A DNA stretch of 51,153 nucleotides from Nonomuraea aridisoli (GTDB lineage Bacteria > Actinomycetota > Actinomycetes > Streptosporangiales > Streptosporangiaceae): positions 1 to 51,153 of the forward strand of contig NZ_POUD01000028.1 in the NCBI RefSeq assembly GCF_003236395.1, in the 5' to 3' direction. Below, piece by piece: positions 1 through 10,556 of this stretch. Position numbers and translations under genes: made by a program. The notes under the pieces are model-generated. The model saw nothing but the letters and a program-made list of their open reading frames with translations. It did not search any database and had not been told where the DNA came from. Each line of letters starts with the position of its first letter. Within the stretch, counting starts at the first letter, position 1.

Positions 1-597
1 GGCCAGGAGCATACCGGCCTCGCACAGCGCCCCGAACAGCAGCTGCGCGCGGGCGGGCAGCCGCCCGTCCGCGGCCCCGCCCACGTCGCCGTCCGCGGCC
101 CCGCCCGCGGACGTGGACCCGCCCGTGGACCCGTTCGACCTCCCGTCCGTGGGCCCGTTCGTGTTCGCGGTCGTGGCCTGGCGGAGGCCGGTGAGGAGGA
201 CGCGCAGGGTGTGGGCGTACTCGATCTCTCGGACGGTCTCCCAGCCCAGGACCGAGGGGGCGTCCAGGAGGACGATGCGGCGGAAGCGGGGGTCGAGGCA
301 GTGCTCCAGGAACGCGCGGGCGCCGCGGCTGAGCGCCGCCCACGGGTCGCGTTCCTCGGCGGCGGCCCGCTCCAGCCGGGCGGCCACGTCGGCCAGCTCG
401 GCGGTGAAGGCCGCCCGGAACAGCTCCGCCTTGCCGGCGAAGTGGTGGTACGCGGCGCCCTTGGTCATCCCGGCCGCGGCGGCGACGGCGTCGATCGTCG
501 TGGCCGCGTAGCCGTCGGCGCCGAACAGATCACGCGCGGCGCGCACCAGCCGCGCCGTCGTCTCGTCCGAACGCTCTGCCTGGGTACGGCGGATCAT
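1..597 (-). CDS. TetR/AcrR family transcriptional repressor (3' end outside window)
   Basis: The first 199 residues are present and the C-terminus lies beyond the window edge. Residues about 12-60 form a TetR DNA-binding domain, with the recognition-helix region GMTKGAAYHHFAGKAELF near residues 44-61. The rest is the helical ligand-binding domain. It is interrupted at about residues 147-182 by a Gly/Ser/Asn/Asp/Ala-rich low-complexity stretch that is encoded partly by a 24-bp DNA repeat and is unusual for a TetR fold. Start ATG at 597 is chosen because GGGGAG lies just upstream; an in-frame ATG at 609 is possible. The gene diverges from the oxidoreductase pair starting at 682, with a perfect inverted repeat between them, so it probably represses both itself and that operon. 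Ligand unknown. Confidence 0.9.
   Translation of the reverse strand, partial: MIRRTQAERSDETTARLVRAARDLFGADGYAATTIDAVAAAAGMTKGAAYHHFAGKAELFRAAFTAELADVAARLERAAAEERDPWAALSRGARAFLEHCLDPRFRRIVLLDAPSVLGWETVREIEYAHTLRVLLTGLRQATTANTNGPTDGRSNGSTGGSTSAGGAADGDVGGAADGRLPARAQLLFGALCEAGMLLA
67..106. repeat. 24-bp-period direct repeat inside the TetR gene
   Basis: GTCCGCGGCCCCGCCC occurs at 67-82 and again at 91-106, exactly 24 bp apart and in frame. On the minus strand it encodes repeated GGAADG units in the low-complexity insert of the regulator. Confidence 0.8.
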
Positions 598-624
598 CGT
601 GCTCCCCATTGACTTGCATACTCG

Positions 625-656
625 CGGTACGTAACTTCGAGCCTAGTTACGTACCG
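625..656. promoter_or_regulatory. TetR operator, perfect 11-bp inverted repeat
   Basis: CGGTACGTAAC (625-635) and GTTACGTACCG (646-656) are perfect reverse complements with a 10-nt spacer. The site lies 28 bp before the tetR start and 26 bp before the start at 682. It is therefore well placed to control both divergent promoters. Each arm also holds the palindrome TACGTA, which fits a dimer-of-dimers TetR site. Confidence 0.85.
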
Positions 657-681
657 ACAGTATGAATCATGGAGGTGGGTC

Positions 682-1707
682 ATGTCTCCACCGCACATCG
701 CCGTCTACGGCGCCACGGGCCACACCGGGCGCCTGGTCGCGACCGGGTTACGCGACCGCGGCCGGGACGTGATCCTGGCCGGCCGGGACGCCGGCGCCCT
801 CAAGGCGCTGGCCGACGAGCTGGGCGGCGCCCCGGTCCACCAGGCGGCCCTCGACGATCAGGACGCGCTGCGCGAGCTGGCCGCACGGGCGTCCGTGGTG
901 ATCCACTGCGCGGGGCCGTTCACGCACACCGGCCGGCCCGTCGCCGAGGCGGCGGCCGGGGGCGGTTGCCACTACGTCGACCACGCGCTGGAGCAGCATC
1001 ACACGGCCTGGATGTTCGACGCCATGGCCGAGCCCGCACGGCGGCAAGGGATCACCATGGTCACCGCGATGAGCTTCTACGGCGGCCTCGGCGACCTGCT
1101 CGCGGGCACCGTGGCCGCCGGCATGACGGACATCGAGCGGGTCGTCACCGCGTACGCGGTCAGCGGCTGGCGGCTCACCACGGGGGCCAGGAGGACGGCC
1201 GAGCTGCTGTTCGCCGACACGCGGCGCATCACGTACACCGACGGCGCCCGGCACGTCGGCTACGTCGAGCCGCGCAACGCCGTCTTCCCGTTCCCGCCGC
1301 CGCTCGGGCCGCGCACGATGATCGCGCCGGTGCCGTTCTCCGAGGTCGTCACGGTGCCGCGGCACGTGGCCGCGCGGCGGGTGGAGGCGCAGCTGACGGC
1401 GCACACGTTCGAGGAGGAGCAGGCGTTCACCAGCGAGCACGTGGACGCGGCCACCCGGGCGGACTCGGACTTCACGGTCGCCGTCCAGGTGATCACCGGG
1501 GACGGCGGCCGGGCGGGGCAGGCGAGCGGGCGCGACCTGTGGCGCATGAGCGCCGTGGCCTCCGTCGAGGCCGCCGTCCGCCTGGCCGACGGCGGCGGGC
1601 CCGGCCCCGGCGTGTACGGCCCGGCCGAGGCGTTCCCCGCCGAAGCCTTCCTGCGCGACCTGGAACGGCTCGGCCTGTTCACCCTCGCCCTTCCGGAGGA
1701 CCGATGA
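682..1707 (+). CDS. Saccharopine dehydrogenase-like NAD(P)-binding protein
   Basis: A 341-residue protein with an N-terminal Rossmann fold: the dinucleotide motif GATGHTG is at residues 9-15, followed by a typical AGRD second strand (about residues 32-35). This matches the saccharopine dehydrogenase NADP-binding family (COG3268-type trans-acting enoyl reductase-like proteins), whose members in actinomycetes are mostly uncharacterised. No membrane segment or signal peptide is seen. GGAGGT lies 5 nt upstream of the ATG. The gene overlaps the next one by 4 bp (ATGA), so the two are translationally coupled. The shared palindromic operator suggests TetR-controlled expression. The substrate cannot be told from sequence. 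Confidence 0.85.
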   Translation: MSPPHIAVYGATGHTGRLVATGLRDRGRDVILAGRDAGALKALADELGGAPVHQAALDDQDALRELAARASVVIHCAGPFTHTGRPVAEAAAGGGCHYVDHALEQHHTAWMFDAMAEPARRQGITMVTAMSFYGGLGDLLAGTVAAGMTDIERVVTAYAVSGWRLTTGARRTAELLFADTRRITYTDGARHVGYVEPRNAVFPFPPPLGPRTMIAPVPFSEVVTVPRHVAARRVEAQLTAHTFEEEQAFTSEHVDAATRADSDFTVAVQVITGDGGRAGQASGRDLWRMSAVASVEAAVRLADGGGPGPGVYGPAEAFPAEAFLRDLERLGLFTLALPEDR

Positions 1708-2546
1708 TCCTCGTCACGGGAGCGGCCGGCGGGCCGCAGGGATCGACCGGCCGGCACGTCGCCGGCCTGCTGCCGGCGCGCGGCGAGCAGGTGCGGGCGT
1801 TCGTGCGCACCGACGACCACCGCGCGGAGGAGCTGCGCAAGCTCGGCGCCGAGGTGGTCGTCGGCGACCTGCGCGAGATAGCCGACGTGCGCCCGGCGAT
1901 GCGGGGCGTGCGGCGGGCGTTCTTCACCTATCCGGTGACGGCGGGCCTGCTGGACGCCGCGGCCGCGTTCGCGGCGGCGGCCCGCGAGGAAGGAGTGACC
2001 CGCGTCGTCGAGGTGTCGCAGCTCGACGCCTCCCCCGTGGCGGGCACGCCGCGCATGCGCCGGCACTGGGTGGCCGAGCAGGTCTTCGACCGGGCCGGGG
2101 TGGGCGCGGTGCACCTGCGGGCGGCGGTGTTCTTCGAGAACCTGGCCGTCGTGGTCGCGGCGGCGGGCCGGCTGGCCCTGCCGCTCGGCCCGGCGGACAC
2201 CTGGATCCCGCTGGTCGCGGGCGAGGATGTGGCGAGGGTGGGCGCCGGGCTGCTGCTCGACCCCGCGCCGGCCGACCCGGTGTGCCTGGTGACCGGGCAG
2301 ATGGCGACGGCCGGCGAGGCTGCGCGGGCGTTCGGGGTGCCGTACGAGGACGTGCCGCCGCAGGAATGGGAGGGGTGGGCGATGGAGGTGTACGGCGATC
2401 CGTACACGGTCGAGCATCTGACCCACCTGTGGGCGCTCTTCCGCTTCATCGGCTCCGGCGACCACCCGCTCTACCGGGTCACCGAGAGCATCGAACGTTA
2501 CGGCGGCAGAGCGCCGCTGACGCTACGGGAATTCACCGGTGCATGA
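1704..2546 (+). CDS. NmrA-like NAD(P)-binding oxidoreductase
   Basis: A 280-residue atypical short-chain dehydrogenase of the NmrA/YbjT group. The N-terminus reads MILVTGAAGGPQGSTGRHV, a glycine motif with the extra GGPQ seen in one NmrA subgroup. It is followed by VRAFVR and a VVGDL segment near residue 55 typical of cofactor binding. The catalytic Tyr-x3-Lys of classical SDRs is not evident, so the protein may be a redox sensor or an NAD(P)H-dependent reductase. The start ATG overlaps the preceding stop, and GGAGGA lies 4 nt upstream. It is the second gene of the TetR-controlled pair and is followed at once by a strong hairpin. Confidence 0.85.
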   Translation: MILVTGAAGGPQGSTGRHVAGLLPARGEQVRAFVRTDDHRAEELRKLGAEVVVGDLREIADVRPAMRGVRRAFFTYPVTAGLLDAAAAFAAAAREEGVTRVVEVSQLDASPVAGTPRMRRHWVAEQVFDRAGVGAVHLRAAVFFENLAVVVAAAGRLALPLGPADTWIPLVAGEDVARVGAGLLLDPAPADPVCLVTGQMATAGEAARAFGVPYEDVPPQEWEGWAMEVYGDPYTVEHLTHLWALFRFIGSGDHPLYRVTESIERYGGRAPLTLREFTGA

Positions 2547-2548
2547 GA

Positions 2549-2580
2549 GAACCCCCGGCCGGGGGTACGGCCGGGGGTTC
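2549..2580. terminator. Hairpin terminator between convergent genes
   Basis: GAACCCCCGGCC (2549-2560) pairs perfectly with GGCCGGGGTTC-type sequence at 2569-2580 around an 8-nt loop. It sits 3 bp after the NmrA-like stop and 15 bp before the stop of the convergent substrate-binding protein gene, so it can serve both strands. No clear T-run follows, as is usual in actinomycetes. Confidence 0.8.
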
Positions 2581-2594
2581 GTCACCTCAGGGGA

Positions 2595-4303
2595 TCAGCC
2601 GGTGAAGCCGACCTCGGTGTAGTCGAGGTACTTGTAGCCGCGCGCGCCCCAGTTGGCGAGCGTCTTCTTCGTCGCCTGGATGTTGGGCCGCTGGTACAGC
2701 GGGATGGTGTGCACCATGTCCCAGATCAGCTTGTCGGCGGCGTTGGCGAGCTCGATGGCCTTGGCCGGGTCGGTCTCGGCCACGGCCGCGTCGATCGCGG
2801 CGTCGACCGCCGGGTCACTGGCCTTGGGGAAGTTGCTGTCGGAGCCGGTCTTGTAGATCTGCGCCAGCGAGCCGATCGGCAGCGGCGTGCCGATCCACGC
2901 GAACGGCGTGACGTCGAAGTCGCCCTTGATGATGTAGTCGTTGAAGAACTTGTCGAGCGGGACAGCCTGGATGTTGACCTTGATCCCGACTTCCTGCAGC
3001 ATGGCCTGGGCCAGCTCACTCTCCGACTGCGACACCGGCGTGCCCGTCGGGATGACGAACCTCAGGCTGAGTTCCTTGCCGTCCTTCTTGCGGACCTGGC
3101 CGTCCAGCTTCCAGCCCGCCTGGTCGAGGAGCTGCTTGGCCTTCTCCGGGTTGTACTTGCCGAGGTCGCCGGAGTTGTCGACGTAGCCCTTGTGGTTGTT
3201 CATGAAGACGTGGTTGCCGAGCGTCTGCACCGGCCAGTCCATGTCCTTCAGCGAGGACTGCGCGATGGCGTCCCGGTTGATCGCGTACGCGACCGCCTGC
3301 CGGACGGTCTTGTCCTTCAGGAACTCGCTCTGGTTGTTGACCGTGAAGTGCCGCCAGTCCGGGCTGAGCGCCTTGCGGATGTCGGAGTTCGGCACCTCCT
3401 TGGCCCGCTTGAGCTCGGCCGGGGAGCCGGAGGGGATCTCGACCGCGTCGAGCTCGCCGTTGGCGAACGCGTTCACCTGCGCCTCGGGCGACTCGATGCC
3501 CCGGAAGATGATCTTGTCGAGCTTGGGCTTCCTGCCCCACCAGTTCTCGTCACGCGCGAGGGTCAGCGTCTTGGTGCCCTCGTCGATCTTCTCGACCTTG
3601 AAGGGGCCCGCGGTGACCGGGATCTTCTGCAGGTAGTCGTTGTCGAACTTCTCCGGCGTGTCGATGTGCTTGGCCGGGACGAGGTGGAAGGTGCCGCGGT
3701 TGAACAGGCCCTCCCACTCCGGGTACGGCTGGGAGAAGGTGATGACCGCGACCTTCTCCGAGTCGCCCTGCTCGACCGACTCGATCTGCTTCCAGCCGTC
3801 CGTGGAGGCCGGCTTGTACTTGTCGTTCGAGCCGTTGGCGGCCTTCCACGCCGCCTCGAGGTCCTTCCAGGTGATCGGCGTGCCGTCCGACCACTGGGCC
3901 TTGTCGTTGAGCGTGTAGGTGACGACCTGCTTGCCGTCCACCGTCTCGTTCTTGACGTCGGTGACGTAGTCGGGGTTCGGGGTGAACGTCGCGTTCTCGT
4001 CCGCCATCAGCAGCTGCGGCAGGATCGGGTCCAGCATGTCGGCCGTGTCGGCCTGGTTGCCGTCGACGTGGGCGGGGTTCCACTGCGAGGGCCACTGGCC
4101 GATCGCCAGCGTCAGCGTGCCGCCCTCCTTGACCTGCTCGTACGGGATGGGGTTGATGCTGATGGCAGGCGTCTGCGACATCGCCTGCTGGGCCTGCTGC
4201 GACTGCTCGGCGTTCGGCTGGTTTGTTTCGCCGCCACCTCCGCCGCACGCTGCGACGGCCAGGGCCAGGACCGCGATGCCCGCGGCCGCCCGGTAACGAA
4301 CCT

Positions 4304-4307
<4 letters not shown>
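2595..4307 (-). CDS. Oligopeptide ABC transporter substrate-binding lipoprotein (SBP family 5)
   Basis: A 570-residue extracytoplasmic solute receptor. The N-terminus has a basic start, a hydrophobic core and the lipobox AVAAC, with the lipidated Cys at about residue 21, then a Gly/Gln/Asn-rich tether. The mature part matches the DppA/OppA cluster (SBP_bac_5): a GGTLTLAIG opening, a W-P-x-x-WNP segment and a C-terminal IPLYQRPNI region. Start GTG at 4307 is preceded by AGGAGG with a 4-nt spacer, and it overlaps the ATPase stop (GTGA). It is the last gene of a five-function importer operon, an order that often gives extra transcript for the binding protein. Peptide uptake is the family's usual role; other substrates are possible. 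Confidence 0.93.
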
Positions 4308-6369
<2,062 letters not shown>

Positions 6370-6373
<4 letters not shown>

Positions 6374-7212
6374 GAGTTGCTCCCGGGGTCGAGTGCGTCA
6401 CGCAGGCCGTCGCCGATGAGGTTCACGCTGAGCACGAGGAGCACCAGGAGGCCCGCGGGGAAGGCGAACAGCCACGGATAGCCGCTGGCGTTGTCGGAGC
6501 CGCTCGCGATGAGCGTGCCGAGCGAGACGTCCGGCGGCTGGATGCCGAAGCCGAAGAAGGACAGCGCCGCCTCACCGATGATCGCCGCGGAGACGTTGAG
6601 CGTCGCGTCGATGATCAGCAGGGAGGACATGTTGGGCACGATGTGCCGGAAAATGATCTTCCAGCGCGGGATGCCCATGTAGACGGCGGCCTGGACGTAC
6701 TCGCGCTCGCGCAGCGAGATCGTCATGCTGCGCACCACCCTGGAGGTGACCATCCAGGAGAACGCGGCCAGCAGCACCACGAACCACAGCCAGGAGGAGT
6801 CGGCCTTCAGCCGCGGCGAGACGATCGCGATGATGAGGAAGCTCGGCAGGACGAGGAGCAGCTCCACGCCCGACATCAGCAACCGGTCCACCCATCCGCC
6901 GAAATATCCGGCGAACGCTCCCACGATCGCGGCCAGCCCCGTCGAGATGACGGCGACCAGGAGCCCGATGACGATCGACTTCTGCATGCCGCGCAGGGTG
7001 ATCGCGTACATGTCCTGGCCGATCGCCGTCGTGCCCCACCAGTGGTCGGGGCCGGGGGGCGACAGGAAGGACAGGAAGTCCTTCTCCGTCCACTCGTAGT
7101 TGCCGAAGAACGGGCCGATGTAGGCCAGCGCCACGAGGATGACCAGCGCGGCCAAGCCGTAGCGGGCCTGCCGGTTCTTGAGCAGGCGCCTGAGAACGAC
7201 CTTCGAACGCAT
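6370..7212 (-). CDS. Oligopeptide ABC transporter permease (DppC type)
   Basis: A 280-residue inner-membrane permease with the DppC/OppC N-terminal first helix after a basic segment (RRLLKNRQARYG), a periplasmic stretch HWWGTTAIGQDM diagnostic of the family, and five more predicted helices. The coupling loop contains EYVQAAVYMGIPRWKIIFRH, the EAA-type contact with the ATPase. The stop overlaps the ATPase start by 4 bp, and the start lies 1 bp after the DppB stop. Together with DppB it forms the translocation pore. Confidence 0.95.
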
Positions 7213-7213
7213 G

Positions 7214-8191
7214 TCAGCTCACCCGCACCCGGGGGTCGAGGGCCGCCACCAGCAGGTCCGACAGGAAGGCGGCGAACAGGACGCAGATCGCGGTGAAGAA
7301 CGTCACCGCGGCGACGGAGTTGACGTCCTGGGCGTTGATGGCGTCGACCAGCCAGGCGCCCATGCCGTGCCAGGCGAAGATCTTCTCGGTGAAGATGGCT
7401 CCGGTGAACATCGTTCCGAACGCGAAGGCGAAGTACGTGGCGGACGGGATCAGCGCCGTGCGCAGCGCGTGCTTGGTGAGCGCGGTCCTGCGGCGCAGGC
7501 CCTTGGCCATGGCCGTGCGGACGAAGTCCTGGCCGAGCACGTCGAGCATCATGTTGCGCTGGATGCGGCTGTAGAAGGCGATCGAGCCCAGGCTGAGGGA
7601 GATGGTGGGCAGGATCAGGTGGTTCAGCCGGTTGAGGAACTGGTCCCAGCCCGAGAGTCTGGGGTTGTACTCGCCGGTGTACTCGATCAGCGTGAACCCC
7701 AGGCCCCGGTTGAGGTTGTAGGTGGCGATCGCGAGGAGAGTGGCCAGCACGAACACCGGGATCGCCATGATCACGAACGAGCTGACGCCTATTAACCGGT
7801 CACTGAGCTTGTACTGCCTGACCGCCGAGACCGCCCCCAGCGCCACCCCCACGGCGAAGCCGAGGACGGTGCCGATGAGCAGCAGCCTGAGGCTGACGAA
7901 GATCCGCCGGCCCATCTCGGCGTTGACGGAGCCGCCGTTCCAGGTCTTCCCGAAGTCGCCCGTGATGACGCCGGAGGCCCAGGTCGCGTACCGCTGCAGG
8001 ACCGGGGTCTTGTCGTTGAGGTTGTAGGCGTCGAGGGTCTGGTCGATGACCGCCTCGGGGATGGGAGGTTGGCGTCCTTGGTATGTGGCCCGCGGGTTCA
8101 TGGTGGTGGCCGCGAGCATGTACGCGAGGCTGGCCGCGAGGGCGACCAGGATCACGTTTATTGCCAACCTGCGGAGCAGGTACTTGCCCAT
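7214..8191 (-). CDS. Oligopeptide ABC transporter permease (DppB type)
   Basis: A 325-residue DppB/OppB permease starting MGKYLLRRLAINVILV, the usual family opening helix. The large extracytoplasmic loop carries a QRYATWASGVITGDFGKTW-type segment, and the C-terminal half contains the cytoplasmic EAA-like loop FVRTAMAKGLRRR. ATG 8191 is preferred over the upstream in-frame ATG at 8278 because the extra 29 residues are Arg-rich and unlike the family, and because GGAG lies 4 nt upstream. It is the first gene of the importer operon (B-C-DF-A order). Confidence 0.93.
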   Translation of the reverse strand: MGKYLLRRLAINVILVALAASLAYMLAATTMNPRATYQGRQPPIPEAVIDQTLDAYNLNDKTPVLQRYATWASGVITGDFGKTWNGGSVNAEMGRRIFVSLRLLLIGTVLGFAVGVALGAVSAVRQYKLSDRLIGVSSFVIMAIPVFVLATLLAIATYNLNRGLGFTLIEYTGEYNPRLSGWDQFLNRLNHLILPTISLSLGSIAFYSRIQRNMMLDVLGQDFVRTAMAKGLRRRTALTKHALRTALIPSATYFAFAFGTMFTGAIFTEKIFAWHGMGAWLVDAINAQDVNSVAAVTFFTAICVLFAAFLSDLLVAALDPRVRVS

Positions 8192-8532
8192 TACTCTCCG
8201 TTCGCGCTGATCGGGCGCGAGCGTCCGCCTGGGGAGGCGGCGCCGCGACGTATACCCGCCTCGTCGTTTGAAATTCAACTGACGAGCAGGTGGCGATCAG
8301 GGCGAAAGAATATAAGCAAAAATATAACAGTCAGAAACGGCACCACATAACGGTCAGGTCACCACCAAAAGATCATCGGGACCTGTCCGATACCCGAGCG
8401 CAGCCCCATGACGTGCTCGAACACGTTCCGTAACGATCACTTCGCATGCCTCTCGACACCCTCTACGTCACAGAATCCGGACATATATTGACGCGTAGAG
8501 AAAGTGATGCACGTCATATCCCGAGACGCATG
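8192..8532. promoter_or_regulatory. 341-bp intergenic promoter region of the peptide importer operon
   Basis: This gap holds no convincing gene. At 8268-8278 there is a perfect short palindrome, TTGAA-A-TTCAA, 77 bp before the dppB start. Next to it, 8305-8335 is a strikingly AT-rich island (AATATAAGCAAAAATATAAC) that gives TATATT-like -10 boxes on the minus strand. Together they look like an operator overlapping the operon promoter. The left part (8400-8532) receives the 3' end of the phosphotransferase gene; only a weak hairpin, ACGTG/CACGT at 8411-8426, is visible there. Confidence 0.55.
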
Positions 8533-9513
8533 TCACCCCATATCGGCGAGCACGACGGCCACCTCCGAGTAGGACGCCAGGACGCCGGCCGCGTCGCCGA
8601 GCCGGTGGCGCTCCAGGCGGACGGCGCCGAGATGGCGGACCTCGTACACCAGGGACCGCCAGACCGCGGCCGGGGTGCGGTCCGGGGGCCCGTACGCCTC
8701 CCAGAACGCCACGCGCTCGTCCTGCTTGGCCGAGGCCAGGCGGATGGTCCAGTCGGCGGCCGGGTCGCCCCACCAGGTGCGGTCGAAGTCGAACACCCCG
8801 GTGATCGTGGGCTCGGGGGCGTCCGGGGCGAGCATGGTGTTGACCGTCCACAGGTCGCCGGTGAGCAGGCGGGGCTCGGCGATCTCGTCCAGGAGCTCGC
8901 GCCGCTCGGCGGCCAGGGCCGCGGCCCGGCGCACGTCGGCGGCGTCGAGTCCGGCCCCTTCCAGGTCGGCGGCGATCTGCGACAGCGACGCGGTGACCGC
9001 CTGGCCCCAGGTGGCGTACGCCGGGTTCGCCACGGGGCCGAACGCCGGGCCGCGCACGTCGTGGACGGCGCGGGTGATCTCGCCGAGCCGCCGGTAGAAG
9101 GACGTCCAGGACGCCCGCGGGTAGCCGGGCAGGCGCTCCGGGGCCGGGACGCCGTCGAGGAACGTCTGCACCATGTAGTCGCGGCCGATCAGCTCGTGCG
9201 ACCAGTCGGCCGCGAGGACCCGCGGCATCAGCGGGGCGATCACCGACAGGTACGGCACGGTGGCGTACTCGTTGCGCATCAGCTCCCGCTCGGAGGCGAA
9301 CTGGCGGGCCGGCTCGGGCGCGAACCGCAGCACGACCGGCCGCTCCAGCCCCTCGACGGTGACCCGGTAGGTGGTGTTGTAACTCCCCCAGCCGAGCTCG
9401 ACGGCTGAGACCGCGTCCCGCCCGAGGACGCGACGGCAGATCCGCCGGATGTGCTCGGAGGTCACCGGCTGCTGGAACGCGCCGCCGTCGCGCGCGATTG
9501 TTCGCAGATCCAC
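8533..9513 (-). CDS. Aminoglycoside phosphotransferase-family kinase-fold protein
   Basis: About 326 residues with a protein-kinase-like fold of the APH family. The nucleotide-loop region is GWGSYNTTYRV. The catalytic loop reads LLTGDLWTVN, with Asp at about residue 220 and Asn at 225; the usual His of H-G-D is replaced by Thr. The metal-binding segment is FDFDRTWWGDP. APH-fold proteins phosphorylate antibiotics, sugars or other small molecules, and sequence alone does not choose between them. GTG 9513 is preferred because AGGA lies 7 nt upstream; GTG 9549 is the longest possible start. The amidohydrolase gene ends 50 bp upstream on the same strand, so the two may be cotranscribed. Confidence 0.85.
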   Translation of the reverse strand: MDLRTIARDGGAFQQPVTSEHIRRICRRVLGRDAVSAVELGWGSYNTTYRVTVEGLERPVVLRFAPEPARQFASERELMRNEYATVPYLSVIAPLMPRVLAADWSHELIGRDYMVQTFLDGVPAPERLPGYPRASWTSFYRRLGEITRAVHDVRGPAFGPVANPAYATWGQAVTASLSQIAADLEGAGLDAADVRRAAALAAERRELLDEIAEPRLLTGDLWTVNTMLAPDAPEPTITGVFDFDRTWWGDPAADWTIRLASAKQDERVAFWEAYGPPDRTPAAVWRSLVYEVRHLGAVRLERHRLGDAAGVLASYSEVAVVLADMG

Positions 9514-9563
9514 GCCGCCATCCTGCCGAACGCCCCCGGCGGCCCGCACGCCGCATCAACCGG

Positions 9564-10397
9564 TCAGCCCCCGAGCCGGTACGCGCGCCGCGCGGTGCCG
9601 GCGAAGACCTCGGCGCGCTCGTGCTCCGACAGCCCGGCGCACAACTCGTCGGCCGCCGCGGCGACCTGCTCGTACTCGGCGGCCAGCAGGCACACCGGCC
9701 AGTCGGAGCCGAACATCACCCGCTCGGGCCCGAACGCCTCCAGCACCACCTCTGCGTACGGTCGCAAATCGGCCACCCGCCAGGAGGCCCAGTCGGCCTC
9801 GGTGACCATGCCGGACAGCTTGCAGCAGACGTTGGGATGCGCGGCCAGCTCGCGGACCCGCGCGCGCCACGGCTCCAGCTCGCCGGAGGCGATCGGCGGC
9901 TTGGACAGGTGGTCGAGCACGAACGTCAGCTCGGGCAGCGCGGCCACCGTCTCGACGGCGGCGGGCAGCTGGTGCGGCAGCGTGAGCAGGTCGTAGGCCA
10001 GCCCGGCGGCGGCCACGGCGGCCAGGCCCCGGCGCACGTCGGGGCGGGTGAGCCAGGCCGGATCGGGCTCGGACTGCACGCCGTGGCGCACGCCCACGAG
10101 CCCGGCGGGCAGCGCGGCCAGCGTGTCGGCGGCGTCGGGCGCCGTCAGGTCGATCCAGCCGACCACCCCGGCGACCAGCTCCGACGCGGCGGCCAGGGCC
10201 AGGAACTCGCGCGTCTCATCGAGGTCGGGCAGCACCTGCACGAGCACCGTGCGGGTCACCCCGGCCGCGGCGGCGTGCCCGGCGAGATCGTCGAGGGTGA
10301 ACGTGCGCCGTACGGGCGCCATCTCCTCGGGCTCCAGCCAGGCGTGCGGGCGGGCGAGCGGGTCCCAGACGTGGTGGTGGGCGTCGATGCGGTTCAT
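9564..10397 (-). CDS. Amidohydrolase-2 family metal-dependent hydrolase (lactonase-like, COG3618)
   Basis: A 277-residue TIM-barrel hydrolase. The N-terminus RIDAHHHVWDP carries the HxH metal ligands. Further family marks are VLDHLSKPP (the third His region) and FGSDWPVC, which supplies the catalytic Asp. These match the COG3618 group, which includes L-fucono-, L-rhamnono- and galactono-lactonases and 2-pyrone-4,6-dicarboxylate lactonase. No signal peptide, so cytoplasmic. The exact lactone cannot be read from the sequence, and no sugar dehydrogenase lies beside it. Confidence 0.88.
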   Translation of the reverse strand: MNRIDAHHHVWDPLARPHAWLEPEEMAPVRRTFTLDDLAGHAAAAGVTRTVLVQVLPDLDETREFLALAAASELVAGVVGWIDLTAPDAADTLAALPAGLVGVRHGVQSEPDPAWLTRPDVRRGLAAVAAAGLAYDLLTLPHQLPAAVETVAALPELTFVLDHLSKPPIASGELEPWRARVRELAAHPNVCCKLSGMVTEADWASWRVADLRPYAEVVLEAFGPERVMFGSDWPVCLLAAEYEQVAAAADELCAGLSEHERAEVFAGTARRAYRLGG

Positions 10398-10556
10398 GGG
10401 GGTTCCAGCTCCGTGCGGGTCGGTACGGCTCGGTCAGGATCTTGCCACGACCACGTCGGCGCGCCGGTGCCGGGCGACGCGGCCGGGGTGCGGCCGCTGA
10501 TCACCGGGACGACGAGGCCGGCCGCGCCCCCGTACGGACGCCGTCGGGCGGATCCG

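Noticed and set aside
8446..9408. A 320-codon plus-strand frame opposite the phosphotransferase gene
   Set aside because: It is antisense shadow; the minus strand carries the conserved catalytic loop and metal motif.
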